Origin: an uncultured Verrucomicrobiota bacterium | GTDB taxonomy: Bacteria; Verrucomicrobiota; Verrucomicrobiia; Opitutales; Opitutaceae | Length of the DNA: 64,000 nt | Reading direction: 5' to 3' | NCBI GenBank assembly: GCA_903904685.1 | Contig: CAIVDS010000056.1 | Span: 96,280-160,279, forward strand | In this document: piece after piece, positions 45,760 to 53,955 of the stretch | Numbering within the stretch: the first letter of the stretch is position 1 | Layout: every line of letters begins with the position of its first letter | Position numbers and translations under genes: made by a program | The notes under the pieces: generated by a model | Seen by the model: the letters and a program-made list of their open reading frames with translations, nothing else | What the model was told of the DNA's origin: nothing | Databases searched by the model: none

Positions 45760-46284
45760 TCAGATTCTTCTTGGTTTCGGGTTGCAAGCAATGTCTGTGC
45801 CTCCCTGTGGGGATCGGATAAACTTTAGTGTGTAAGCAACGCGATAACCTGATCTCTGAATCGTCCACTCTTCTATCCATGTACCACTTGAATCAGGCTT
45901 TTCGATGATCCGCTTCCCCACAACATCGGGTAGACCAAACGCTGGAATGCCAGTCTCGCCATTTAGGGTATGCGCATTCTCCATAGTCTTGAGCAGCTTC
46001 AGGACATCCGTGGTTAGAGTCTTGTCTGCAAAAGACTCAGTCGGTAGACGGACTGCTTCAGGTTCGTGCTTGGCTATGGTCGCTTCTTGCGGTGATTTCG
46101 CACAGCCAGCGAAGACAAGTGCCAATGCGAGAATCCAGAGGTATGATTTAATAATTTTGGGGCTAACAGTGTTATTAGGCCAAAGGGGTTTGGTGATTTG
46201 GTTGAGACAGGAGGAGGAGAAAGCCAAAGAATCAACGGGCGTCAATCTGGCGGCGAGCCAAGGAGGCTCGGCGAGTTCTGGCAC
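45760..46284 (-). CDS. Hypothetical lipoprotein in lower-GC patch
   Basis: Up to 174 residues from a GTG at 46284. The first 40 residues read through repeat sequence, so the true start is probably closer to the signal segment SYLWILALALVFAGCAKSP, which has a good lipobox (FAGC). The mature part has TLTTDVLKLLKTMENAHTLN, FGLPDVVGKRIIEKPDSSG and YRVAYTLKFIRSPQGG. No family is recognised. Base composition is more AT-rich than the neighbours, and repeats lie on both sides, which suggests acquired DNA. Confidence 0.6.
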   Translation of the reverse strand: MPELAEPPWLAARLTPVDSLAFSSSCLNQITKPLWPNNTVSPKIIKSYLWILALALVFAGCAKSPQEATIAKHEPEAVRLPTESFADKTLTTDVLKLLKTMENAHTLNGETGIPAFGLPDVVGKRIIEKPDSSGTWIEEWTIQRSGYRVAYTLKFIRSPQGGTDIACNPKPRRI

Positions 46285-46293
46285 TTCAGGTAT

Positions 46294-46316
46294 CGGCGCG
46301 GTCAGGACGGCGGGCG
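46294..46316. repeat. Second copy of the 23-base repeat
   Basis: Exact copy of 45650-45672. It overlaps the last codons and stop of the winged-helix gene. Confidence 0.75.
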
Positions 46317-46616
46317 GTCGAGGCGCAGCAGGCAGTGACCGAAGTCGATCTCAAGTTTGCCGGAAGTTGGGCGGTAAGCGGGTGCCAGCGTATACAAACG
46401 GCCATACATCGTCGTTATCACGCCGAGCTTGAGCATCAGCTTCACGTGCTTGGTGGTCGCGTTCTGCGTAATTCCCATCCGCCGCCCCAGCTCATTCACC
46501 GGCAGCCCCGGCTCCTTGCACAACGCGCGCAGCGCACGCCATCTCGCCGGGTTGGCCAGGAGACTGGCGACTTGCGATTCACTGAGGACCGGTGTTGTCG
46601 GGTTGGTTTCGCTCAT
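46302..46616 (-). CDS. Winged-helix regulator (ArsR/MarR-like)
   Basis: 104 residues. The helix-turn-helix reads LLANPARWRALRALCKEPG, then LPVNELGRRMGITQNATTKH, then VKLMLKLGVITTMYGRLYTL as recognition helix and wing. No metal-binding cysteine motif of classic ArsR proteins is present. The 3' end runs into the 23-base repeat. Its upstream region holds an inverted repeat AGGGCA-N15-TGCCCT (46691-46717) and then the 21-bp repeat array, so it may bind there (inference). Confidence 0.78.
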   Translation of the reverse strand: MSETNPTTPVLSESQVASLLANPARWRALRALCKEPGLPVNELGRRMGITQNATTKHVKLMLKLGVITTMYGRLYTLAPAYRPTSGKLEIDFGHCLLRLDRPPS

Positions 46617-46734
46617 AAGATGAAAAATAGGACTCGGAGGAGCTCTTTTTGGGTAAATTTGACGTTTTTCGGGGTTCCACCCTGCAATTTAGGGCATTTT
46701 CGATGATTTTCTGCCCTTTGACAATCCTTTTTCA
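46617..46734. promoter_or_regulatory. Putative control region between the winged-helix gene and the repeat array
   Basis: AT-rich compared with its surroundings. It contains the inverted repeat AGGGCA (46691-46696) / TGCCCT (46712-46717) and a perfect TTGACA at 46718-46723 that points into the array. A TACGAT at 46738-46743 is a poor -10 match at short spacing. Confidence 0.4.
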
Positions 46735-46974
46735 GATTACGATGTTCCTCCGTCGGACTACAGTGATTCTCAGACAGATTATGATGTTTCCTAGATGGAC
46801 GATAACATTCCCCTGACAGACTCTGATATTTCCATAACGGACTACGATATTTCCCAGAGAGACTATGGTATTTCCCAGAGAGACTACGATATTCCTCTGA
46901 CCGACTACGATATTCCCCTGCCGGACTACGGTGTTTCCCGTGCGGACTACGGTGATCTCTTGATCGCTTGGCAC
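46732..46974 (-). CDS. Possible repeat protein encoded by the 21-bp array (minus strand)
   Basis: 80 residues from a GTG at 46974, uninterrupted across all eleven repeat units (for example NIVVSLG, NTVVRQG, NIVVRYG). No ribosome site is evident and no family is recognised. The alternative plus-strand reading is interrupted by TAG in unit 3, yet shows silent third-base changes at its conserved Asp and Tyr codons, so coding direction, or coding at all, is unresolved. Confidence 0.25.
   Translation of the reverse strand: MPSDQEITVVRTGNTVVRQGNIVVGQRNIVVSLGNTIVSLGNIVVRYGNIRVCQGNVIVHLGNIIICLRITVVRRRNIVI
46735..46965. repeat. Eleven-unit 21-bp tandem repeat array
   Basis: Eleven consecutive units of exactly 21 bases, with no gaps, begin at 46735, 46756, 46777, 46798, 46819, 46840, 46861, 46882, 46903, 46924 and 46945. 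The typical unit starts GACTACGATATT and continues with TCC or CCC and six variable bases. The central and right units are most alike; the left ones have drifted. On the plus strand the unit reads as heptapeptide DY(D/G)(I/V)(S/P)xx, broken by TAG in unit 3 (46792-46794). On the minus strand it reads as (N/T)(I/T)(V/I)VxxG without a stop. It is not CRISPR: there are no unique spacers. Confidence 0.9.
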
Positions 46975-47039
46975 ACTAACGCCGGAACCGCCAGCAATGA
47001 CCCGGCAGACGGCACGGCAGGGTTAAACGACGCCACCGC

Positions 47040-47612
47040 TCAGCGTTCGCTCAAACGCGCGATCACCGCGGGGAGCAGCGCATGCTCGGCGGCGTGAACT
47101 TTGGCGGTGAACGTTTCCAGCGTGTCGGTCGGTTCGATGCGCACCGCCGTCTGGTCGATGATCGGGCCGCCATCCACCTCGGCCGTAACATAGTGGACCG
47201 TGCAGCCGGCGACTTTCACGCCGCGACGCCAAGCCTGGCCGATAGCGTCGAGCCCGGGGAAGCTCGGCAGGAGGCTCGGATGCAGGTTGATGATTTTGCC
47301 CGCGAAGGTGTCGAGAAAACGCGGCTTGATCACGCGCATGAAGCCGGCGAGCACGATGAGGTCGGCGCGGGAGGCTTTGATCGCGTCGATGTAGAGCGTT
47401 TCGCCCTCGCCATCGAGCTTGGTCTTGTAGGGCGCGGGGTCGAGATACGTCGCGGGCACGCCGAAACGCGGCCCGAGCGCGAGGATGCCGGCGTCGGGCT
47501 GGTCGGAGAAAATCCGCACCCCCTCGGCGCGGCCCAGCCGGCCCGCCTGTTTGGCGAGCAGGATGGCTTCGGCGTTGGAGCCGCGTCCGGAACCGAGGAT
47601 GACGACGCGCAT
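47040..47612 (-). CDS. purN: Phosphoribosylglycinamide formyltransferase
   Basis: 190 residues. MRVVILGSGRGSNAEAILLA binds GAR phosphate. The catalytic residues lie in INLHPSLLPSFPGLDAI (Asn-x-His-Pro-Ser) and HYVTAEVDGGPII (Asp). It transfers formyl from 10-formyl-THF in purine synthesis. It lies two bases after dnaJ, an unusual partner, within a grpE-dnaJ-purN operon. Confidence 0.95.
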   Translation of the reverse strand: MRVVILGSGRGSNAEAILLAKQAGRLGRAEGVRIFSDQPDAGILALGPRFGVPATYLDPAPYKTKLDGEGETLYIDAIKASRADLIVLAGFMRVIKPRFLDTFAGKIINLHPSLLPSFPGLDAIGQAWRRGVKVAGCTVHYVTAEVDGGPIIDQTAVRIEPTDTLETFTAKVHAAEHALLPAVIARLSER

Positions 47613-47614
47613 GG

Positions 47615-48775
47615 TCAGAAGAACTTTTTGGCCTTTTCGAAGAAGCTCTTCGACATGGGCTCGTCGGCATCACCGCTCACGCGGGCGAAGTCTTCGAGTA
47701 TTTTCCGCTGTTCGGGCGAGAGCGACTGCGGCACCTCCACATGCACGCGCACGAGCTGGTCGCCGGCCGCGCCGCCGCGAAGGCTCGGCATGCCCTTGCC
47801 CTTGAGGCGGAAGGTCGTTCCGCTCTGCGTGCCGGCGGGGATTTTCAACGAGGCCTTGCCGAAGAGCGTGGGCACCTCGAGCGCGCCGCCGATGGTGGCG
47901 AGCGTGAACTTGATCGGGATTTCGCAGAACAGGTCGTTGCCGTGGCGCTCGAAGAGTTCGTGGTCGCGAACCGAGAGGACGATGTAGAGATCGCCCGCCT
48001 GCCCGCCGGCCATACCCGCCTCGCCGTTGCCGCTGGAGCGGAGACGCGAACCCGTCTCGACGCCCGCAGGGACGCGCACGGTGAGCTTGGTGGTCTTGGC
48101 GGTGCGGCCCTCGCCACGGCACGCCGTGCAGGGTTTTTCGATCTTCTGGCCGCTGCCGCCGCAGGTCGGGCAGGTTTGCGTGAAGGTGATGATGCCGCCG
48201 CTGCGACGCACCTGGCCGTGGCCTTTGCAGGTCGGGCACGTGACTTTCTTCGAGCCGGGCTCGGCGCCGTTGCCGTGGCAACGCTCGCAGGTGACGGCCT
48301 TGCGGAAGCTGATTTCTTTTTCGAGTCCCTTGGCGGCTTCCTCCAAGGTGATCTCGAGATCGTAGCGCAGGTCGGCGCCGTCACGGCCGCTGTCGCGTCC
48401 GCCGCCGCCAAACATTTCGTCGAAGATTCCTCCGCCGCCACCTCCTCCACCACCGGCCCCGCCGAAGACGTCGCGGAAGATGTCGAACGGATCGTGGAAG
48501 CCGCCGCCGCCGGGACTGCCCGGACCGCGCGGTCCCGCACCGCCGCCCTGCTGGAAAGCGGCATGGCCGTAGCGATCATAGGCGGCGCGTTTGTCCGGGT
48601 CCTTGATCACTTCGTAGGCCTCGGAAACTTTCTTGAACATCTCCTCCGCCTCCTTGTTGCCGGGATTTTTGTCCGGGTGATATTGGACGGCTTTTTTCCG
48701 ATAGGCCTTCTTCAGCTCCTCGTCGGAGACGCCTTTTTGCACACCCAAAAGTTCGTAGTAATCTTGTTGAGCCAT
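47615..48775 (-). CDS. dnaJ: Chaperone DnaJ
   Basis: 386 residues. J domain with HPD in [19 protein letters not shown], then a Gly-rich linker ([19 protein letters not shown]). Four zinc repeats follow: [24 protein letters not shown] and CTACRGEG, then two beta-barrel substrate domains. It stimulates DnaK ATPase together with GrpE, encoded five bases upstream. dnaK is not in the window. Confidence 0.97.
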   Translation of the reverse strand: MAQQDYYELLGVQKGVSDEELKKAYRKKAVQYHPDKNPGNKEAEEMFKKVSEAYEVIKDPDKRAAYDRYGHAAFQQGGGAGPRGPGSPGGGGFHDPFDIFRDVFGGAGGGGGGGGGIFDEMFGGGGRDSGRDGADLRYDLEITLEEAAKGLEKEISFRKAVTCERCHGNGAEPGSKKVTCPTCKGHGQVRRSGGIITFTQTCPTCGGSGQKIEKPCTACRGEGRTAKTTKLTVRVPAGVETGSRLRSSGNGEAGMAGGQAGDLYIVLSVRDHELFERHGNDLFCEIPIKFTLATIGGALEVPTLFGKASLKIPAGTQSGTTFRLKGKGMPSLRGGAAGDQLVRVHVEVPQSLSPEQRKILEDFARVSGDADEPMSKSFFEKAKKFF

Positions 48776-48780
48776 ACGGA

Positions 48781-49362
48781 TCAGGCTTTCGGGGTTGCGG
48801 CGGGAGCAGCGCCGGTGGAAACGATCACCGAGGCGGGACGGAGCAAACGCCCGTTCAACGTGTAACCGGTGCGCACGACCGTGACGACCAAACCTTCGGC
48901 GATCTCGGCGCTGGGCTGCTGGGAAATGGCCTCGTGGAGATTCGGGTCGAACGGTTGGCCGAGCGGATTGACTTCCTTAAGCCCGTGGCTGGCGAGAGAC
49001 GCCTTCAACTGCTCGGCGACCATGCCGATGCCGCCGACGAGCGTCTTGAGGTCAGCGTTGGGCGCCTTGGCGGCGGCGATGCCGAGAGCGAGGTTGTCGA
49101 TGACGGGCAGAAGATACTCAAGGACCTTGGAGGCGGCAAATTGGCGAAGCTCGTCCTTCTCGCGCACCGTGCGGCGGCGGAAGTTGTCCATATCCGCCAC
49201 CGAGCGAACGTAGCGGTCGTAGTTGTCGGCCGCCTCTTTTTTGGCGGCGGCGACTTCGGCCGAGAGGTCGGTTTCCGGCAGGGCGGGCGGCGGCGTGCCG
49301 GACGCGGGCGGAGCGGCGTTTTGAGGATTAGATTCGGTGGAGGCGGATTCGGTCTCGTTCAT
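48781..49362 (-). CDS. grpE: Nucleotide exchange factor GrpE
   Basis: 193 residues from ATG 49362 ([12 protein letters not shown]). An acidic/Pro-rich tail is followed by the long helix ([32 protein letters not shown]) and the beta domain ending [17 protein letters not shown]. It exchanges ADP on DnaK. No CIRCE operator is seen upstream; CTTGAA at 49398-49403 (minus) is a weak sigma-32-type -35 match without a convincing -10. Confidence 0.95.
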   Translation of the reverse strand: MNETESASTESNPQNAAPPASGTPPPALPETDLSAEVAAAKKEAADNYDRYVRSVADMDNFRRRTVREKDELRQFAASKVLEYLLPVIDNLALGIAAAKAPNADLKTLVGGIGMVAEQLKASLASHGLKEVNPLGQPFDPNLHEAISQQPSAEIAEGLVVTVVRTGYTLNGRLLRPASVIVSTGAAPAATPKA

Positions 49363-49525
49363 ATAAGCCGGACAGCAAATCAATGCTTCGGCCTTTCTTC
49401 AAGTTTCTCCAGCGATCCGGGCGTTCTTTTCCTCCGCCTTGCGAAATGCGTAGGCCTGGTGAGGCAGCGCGCGCAGGGATTCCTCGCCCAGCGCCCGGCC
49501 GACGTCACCCGGTAGACCCTAGCTG

Positions 49526-50473
49526 TCAGCCGAAGTTCTCGGTGATAAGCACGAGAGCGCCAATCTCCGCGACAAATGAATTTTTAACCGAATACGGCAG
49601 GATGACATTGTCGCCTCGCACAAGCACTCCTCCCGATGGAGCGACAAGGCGACCTTCTACCACGCTGAGGATGCGGGCCTGCTCGCCAGCGGCGAAACTC
49701 AATGTCTCGCGCGCCGCCAACGGCACGCGACGGATGCGGAACTCCTTCGCATCGGCGATCACCGCCGGCACACGCACTCCGCGAACGGGCGCGGGCTCAA
49801 AGTCATCCCACTTGATGGAGCGCAACGATTCCTCGACGTGCATCTGGCGGGGTTTTCCATCAAGGCCAACACGCCCCCAGTCGTAAACGCGGTAGGTCGT
49901 GTCGGAGTTCTGCTGGATTTCAAGGATGAGATTGCCGCCGTCGATGGCGTGGATCTGGCCGCTATGCACAAGGATCGAGTCGCCCACGTTCACCGGGAAA
50001 CGATGCACGCACTTCTCAAGCGTGAGATCGGCCAGCGCTTTTTCAAACTGGGCTCGGGTTACGCCGCGCTTGAGCCCGACGATGAGATGCGAGCCCGGCG
50101 CGGTGGCGGCTATATACCAGTTTTCCGTCTTCGGCTCACCCTTCAACGAGGGCGCGACGGCAGCGGGTGGGTGGACCTGCAGACTAAGGCGTTCCTTACA
50201 ATCGAGCCACTTGACCAAAATCGGGAAGGTTTTGTTCGCCGGCCACCGCGGCCCCATCACCTCGGCAGCGTGCGTCGCGATCACTTGGCGCAACGTCTGG
50301 CCGGCAAATTCACCGTCCTGTACCACGGACTGCGCCTCGGGACGATCCACGATCTCCCAGCTCTCGCCGATCGGTCTCGCCTCTGGCAAAACACGACCGA
50401 GCGCTGTTTCGAGACCGCGTCCGCCCCAGACGCGATCCTGATAGAGAGGCTTCAAGCGAAGAAACGTGTTCAT
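49526..50473 (-). CDS. manA: Class I mannose-6-phosphate isomerase
   Basis: 315 residues from ATG 50473 (MNTFLRLKPLYQDRVWGG). Zinc ligands lie in RLSLQVHPPAAVAP, KTENWYIA and SGQIHAIDGG. The short form resembles the Bacillus ManA/Pmi type. It interconverts mannose-6-phosphate and fructose-6-phosphate. A 140-base non-coding gap separates it from grpE downstream. Confidence 0.94.
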   Translation of the reverse strand: MNTFLRLKPLYQDRVWGGRGLETALGRVLPEARPIGESWEIVDRPEAQSVVQDGEFAGQTLRQVIATHAAEVMGPRWPANKTFPILVKWLDCKERLSLQVHPPAAVAPSLKGEPKTENWYIAATAPGSHLIVGLKRGVTRAQFEKALADLTLEKCVHRFPVNVGDSILVHSGQIHAIDGGNLILEIQQNSDTTYRVYDWGRVGLDGKPRQMHVEESLRSIKWDDFEPAPVRGVRVPAVIADAKEFRIRRVPLAARETLSFAAGEQARILSVVEGRLVAPSGGVLVRGDNVILPYSVKNSFVAEIGALVLITENFG

Positions 50474-50576
50474 GAAGGATTCAGACTGGGGATAAAAATA
50501 AAGCGGGGCAATATTGCGTTTGACCGAGCTTGGCGTTGACGTGGAATCCAACCGGCTGACCTAGGTCGCAAAACAC

Positions 50577-53048
50577 ATGCCCAAGCCCTCGAGTTCGAAC
50601 GAAAAAAACGTCCCATCTTTTGATCCTCCGCGCCATCGCCCGCGCTGGGTGGCGGCAAGCTCCTGCCTGCTGATCGGACTGCTGGTCACCGTTGCCTTTC
50701 TGTTTTTCGACCCAAAACAAAGCCGACAGGCGACGACGGATTTTCTGCATACCTCCCCCAACCCTGTCGGAAGCATTGGTGCGGAATTCACCTGGTGGTC
50801 GCTGAACATCATCGGCATCAGCACCTGGTTGCTCCCAGTTTTTCTTTTTTGGATGTCCTTCGTCGCCCTGCGCAACGCCAAACAACTGGCCGCGACGCGC
50901 ATCGTCGCCATGGGCATCTGCATCACGACCGCCTCCGGACTGGCGGCCATGATGGAAAGCTTCGGTACCAGCCAATATTTCACCCAAGGCCTCGGAGGCA
51001 GGCTAGGCCACTTGATCTATGCGGACATGTTCAAGGACACTCTTGGCGGCTTCGGCTCATTGCTGCTACTCGGGGTGGTTTACTGTCTCGGATTCATGTT
51101 TATTTTCACCAGGGATATCACGTCCGAATTCGAGAAACTCGTGCAAGCCTTCCAGCAGTGGCGCGATCAGCGGGCCCAGCGCAAAGCCCAGGCCATCGAA
51201 CTCCGCCAGCAAACCAGGGAGGTCGAACCAAAACCAAAAATCGAACCCCTCGCGACACCGGCCGCCGCCACGGTTGCCGCTCCGGCTCTTTCCAAAAAAC
51301 TCACGCTACCGCGTAGCGGCCTCACCGTCGCCCCCTTCGTCTTGAAGCCGGAACCTGCCGACGGCGACCCGAAACTCGCACCCGTCAAATCCGGTTCCAA
51401 GACAGGCTCCACCGCCACGGATACCAAATCTTTGGCGGTCGATGCCGGCGGAAAATTCGCGCTCAACATCGTCAAACCCGAGGAAACCAAGAAGGCCAAA
51501 GCCGTCGTGCTTCCGCATACCAACGACGAGAATTATAAATTTCCGCCGCTCTCCCTGTTGAAGGAACAAGTCAAGCCCTCCGCCGCAAACTCCGAGGAGG
51601 AACACAGCCGCAACGCGCAAAATCTCCTGCGCATCCTCAGCGAGTTCGGCGTCGAGGTTACCCTTGGTGAAATCCATGTCGGTCCCGTCATCACGCGCTA
51701 TGAACTCGCTCCCGCCGCAGGCGTGCGCGTCGAAAAAATCTCCGGCCTCGACAAGAATATCGCCCTCGGCATGCGTGCCCAGTCGGTGCGCATCCTCGCC
51801 CCCATCCCCGGCAAGGCCGCCGTCGGCGTCGAGGTGCCCAACCAGCACCCCACGCCCGTCGGCATGCGCGAGATCGTCGAAAGCGAAGACTGGGTTTCCA
51901 CCAAGGCCGAGCTGCCCATCGCCCTCGGCAAGGATGTTTCCGGAAAACCGCTCATCAGCGACCTCACCAAGATGCCCCACTTGCTCATCGCCGGCGCGAC
52001 CGGCTCGGGCAAATCGGTCTGCATCAACTCCATCGTCGCCTCGATCCTCTATTCGAAGAGCCCCAAGGATGTGCGCCTCATTATGGTGGACCCGAAGGTC
52101 GTCGAATTGAAGGTCTTTAATTCGCTTCCGCACATGCTCATCCCGGTGGTCACCGAGCCGAAAAAAGTGCCCGGCGCGCTCAAGTGGCTTCTCGGCGAGA
52201 TGGAGCAACGCTACCAGATGTTCGCCAAGGTCAACGTGCGCAATATTGTCGGCTTTAACGGCCGTAAAAAACCCGGCGCACCCGAACCCGTTCCCGGCGC
52301 CGACCATCAGGTCGGCCTCGAAGGCATCGACTCCTCCACGCTCCCCGATGACCAACCATTGCCCGATCGCCTGCCCTACATCGTCGCCATTGTGGATGAG
52401 CTCGCGGACTTGATGATGGTCGCGCCCGCCGAGATTGAGACGAGCATCGCCCGCCTCGCACAACTCGCCCGCGCCGCCGGCATTCATCTGATCATCGCCA
52501 CCCAGCGCCCCTCGGTGAACGTCATCACCGGCGTTATCAAGGCCAACCTTCCCTCCCGCATCGCCTTCCAGGTCGCCTCGCAGGTGGACTCGCGCACCAT
52601 CCTCGACACCAAAGGCGCCGACATGCTCATCGGTCGCGGCGATATGCTCTTCTCCCCTCCCGGCAGCTCGCGACTGGTGCGGGCGCAGGGCGCCTTTGTC
52701 TCGGACGAGGAAATTCTCCAGCTGGTCGATTTTCTCAAGGTCAACGGCCCGCCCAAATACGCCGAAGCCGTCCAGCAGCATATCGACCGGGCCGCCTCCG
52801 AGGACGACGAGGACGGTGAAGGCGAGGGAGCCGATGGAGACATGGGCGACGACGAAGAGTTGTTCCAGCAAGCCCTCGACGTGCTCCGCTCCACCAAGCG
52901 CGCATCCACCTCGATGATCCAACGCCGCCTGCGCATCGGCTACAACCGCGCCGCCCGCATCATGGACCTCATGGAGGACAAGGGCATCATCGGCCCAGAA
53001 AACGGCTCCAGCCCGCGTGAAATTCTGAAGGATCTGGATACGCTCTGA
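50577..53048 (+). CDS. ftsK: DNA translocase FtsK/SpoIIIE
   Basis: 823 residues. Four N-terminal membrane helices (residues about 25-195), then a Pro/Lys/Ala-rich linker to about 330. The motor follows: VTLGEIHVGPVITRYELAPA, Walker A LIAGATGSGKSVCINS near residue 471 and Walker B YIVAIVDELADLMMVAP. The C-terminal gamma winged helix is STSMIQRRLRIGYNRAARIM. It pumps chromosome dimers at the septum and activates XerCD. The following gene is rodZ-like. Confidence 0.96.
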   Translation: MPKPSSSNEKNVPSFDPPRHRPRWVAASSCLLIGLLVTVAFLFFDPKQSRQATTDFLHTSPNPVGSIGAEFTWWSLNIIGISTWLLPVFLFWMSFVALRNAKQLAATRIVAMGICITTASGLAAMMESFGTSQYFTQGLGGRLGHLIYADMFKDTLGGFGSLLLLGVVYCLGFMFIFTRDITSEFEKLVQAFQQWRDQRAQRKAQAIELRQQTREVEPKPKIEPLATPAAATVAAPALSKKLTLPRSGLTVAPFVLKPEPADGDPKLAPVKSGSKTGSTATDTKSLAVDAGGKFALNIVKPEETKKAKAVVLPHTNDENYKFPPLSLLKEQVKPSAANSEEEHSRNAQNLLRILSEFGVEVTLGEIHVGPVITRYELAPAAGVRVEKISGLDKNIALGMRAQSVRILAPIPGKAAVGVEVPNQHPTPVGMREIVESEDWVSTKAELPIALGKDVSGKPLISDLTKMPHLLIAGATGSGKSVCINSIVASILYSKSPKDVRLIMVDPKVVELKVFNSLPHMLIPVVTEPKKVPGALKWLLGEMEQRYQMFAKVNVRNIVGFNGRKKPGAPEPVPGADHQVGLEGIDSSTLPDDQPLPDRLPYIVAIVDELADLMMVAPAEIETSIARLAQLARAAGIHLIIATQRPSVNVITGVIKANLPSRIAFQVASQVDSRTILDTKGADMLIGRGDMLFSPPGSSRLVRAQGAFVSDEEILQLVDFLKVNGPPKYAEAVQQHIDRAASEDDEDGEGEGADGDMGDDEELFQQALDVLRSTKRASTSMIQRRLRIGYNRAARIMDLMEDKGIIGPENGSSPREILKDLDTL

Positions 53049-53104
53049 GTTCCACCCCAGAAATCCTGCTTCCCCTCCGCCCTTCTTTTCCTTACTTCCA
53101 ATCC

Positions 53105-53938
53105 ATGCAGACCATCGGCGAACGTCTCGAAGAAGCCCGCAAACGTAAAGGCATCTCCATCCGTGAAGCAGCGGAAGCTACCAAGATCCGTGGCGATTAC
53201 CTGAACAAATTTGAAAGCAACCAGTTCGATATCCGCCTGCCGGAAATTTATATTCGTGGTTTTCTGCGCACCTACGCCGTCTTCCTGAAGCTCTCGGGCG
53301 ACAAAATTTTCAACGACTACCTTGCCCTCGGTCTCGGCGATTCCAAGAACGCCCGCCCGATCAACCGCGAAATCTATGGCCGCATGGACCTCTCGGTCGC
53401 ATCAGCCGAGAAGGTTCCCGAAGAAACACGCGGAGCGCCGTCCGCCGCCGCGATGACCCCAGCCGGCGAACAAGTCTCCAGAGGAGATAACAATCCAGCC
53501 ACCTTCCGTCCGCACGCAGGCGGCAACGGTTTCTCCATCGATCCCAATCTCGTGCTCAAGGGCTTGGCTCTTGTCGGCGGAGCCGTGGTGCTCGTTCTCC
53601 TGCTCGTCTGGGGCATCGGTGCCCTAAGCAAAGGGAAATCAACCGCGACGGTTGCCTCCACTTTTCAGGATAACATTACATGGGTGAAGCCACAACCCGG
53701 CGAGCGCACGATCGGCATCGCCGCGATCGCGCCCATTGATCTGGTGACATTGACCGATAGCAGCGGCGCGGTCCTTTACCGCGGCCCGCTGAAAACCGGA
53801 GAACTTCGCACGGTGCCTTACAACCAAGCGCTCATGCTCGTCACCGAGACGCCGCAGAATGTGCAGGTGGACTACAAGGGACGCTGGCCCGTCAAGGAAA
53901 AGACGACCGGCATCCTCGCTCCCAAACCCGGCACGTAA
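53105..53938 (+). CDS. RodZ-like HTH and DUF4115 membrane protein
   Basis: 277 residues. Xre-type HTH (IGERLEEARKRKGISIREAA, KIRGDYLNKFESNQF, IYIRGFLRTYAVFLKL), a variable linker, one membrane helix (GLALVGGAVVLVLLLVWGIG, about residues 160-180) and a periplasmic beta domain (DLVTLTDSSGAVLYRGPLKT) of the DUF4115 kind. RodZ couples MreB to cell-wall synthesis. Position after ftsK fits cell-shape/division functions. Confidence 0.88.
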   Translation: MQTIGERLEEARKRKGISIREAAEATKIRGDYLNKFESNQFDIRLPEIYIRGFLRTYAVFLKLSGDKIFNDYLALGLGDSKNARPINREIYGRMDLSVASAEKVPEETRGAPSAAAMTPAGEQVSRGDNNPATFRPHAGGNGFSIDPNLVLKGLALVGGAVVLVLLLVWGIGALSKGKSTATVASTFQDNITWVKPQPGERTIGIAAIAPIDLVTLTDSSGAVLYRGPLKTGELRTVPYNQALMLVTETPQNVQVDYKGRWPVKEKTTGILAPKPGT

Positions 53939-53955
53939 GAACCGCGCCACCCGCG

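Noticed and set aside
46735-46965. CRISPR array
   Set aside because: The 21-bp units are directly adjacent with no unique spacers, are imperfect copies, and no cas gene is present.
46735-46965. Similarity of the Tyr-led heptad to the RNA polymerase II tail
   Set aside because: Only the repeat length and a leading Tyr agree; the residues differ and a bacterial context gives no support.
49384-49525. Small stable RNA (4.5S, RNase P or tmRNA) between manA and grpE
   Set aside because: The region is GC-rich and can fold, but the conserved core sequences of these RNAs are not present on either strand.
51306-52922. 538-residue open frame opposite ftsK
   Set aside because: Shadow of the ftsK motor region; His/Asp/Gly-rich with no recognisable domain.
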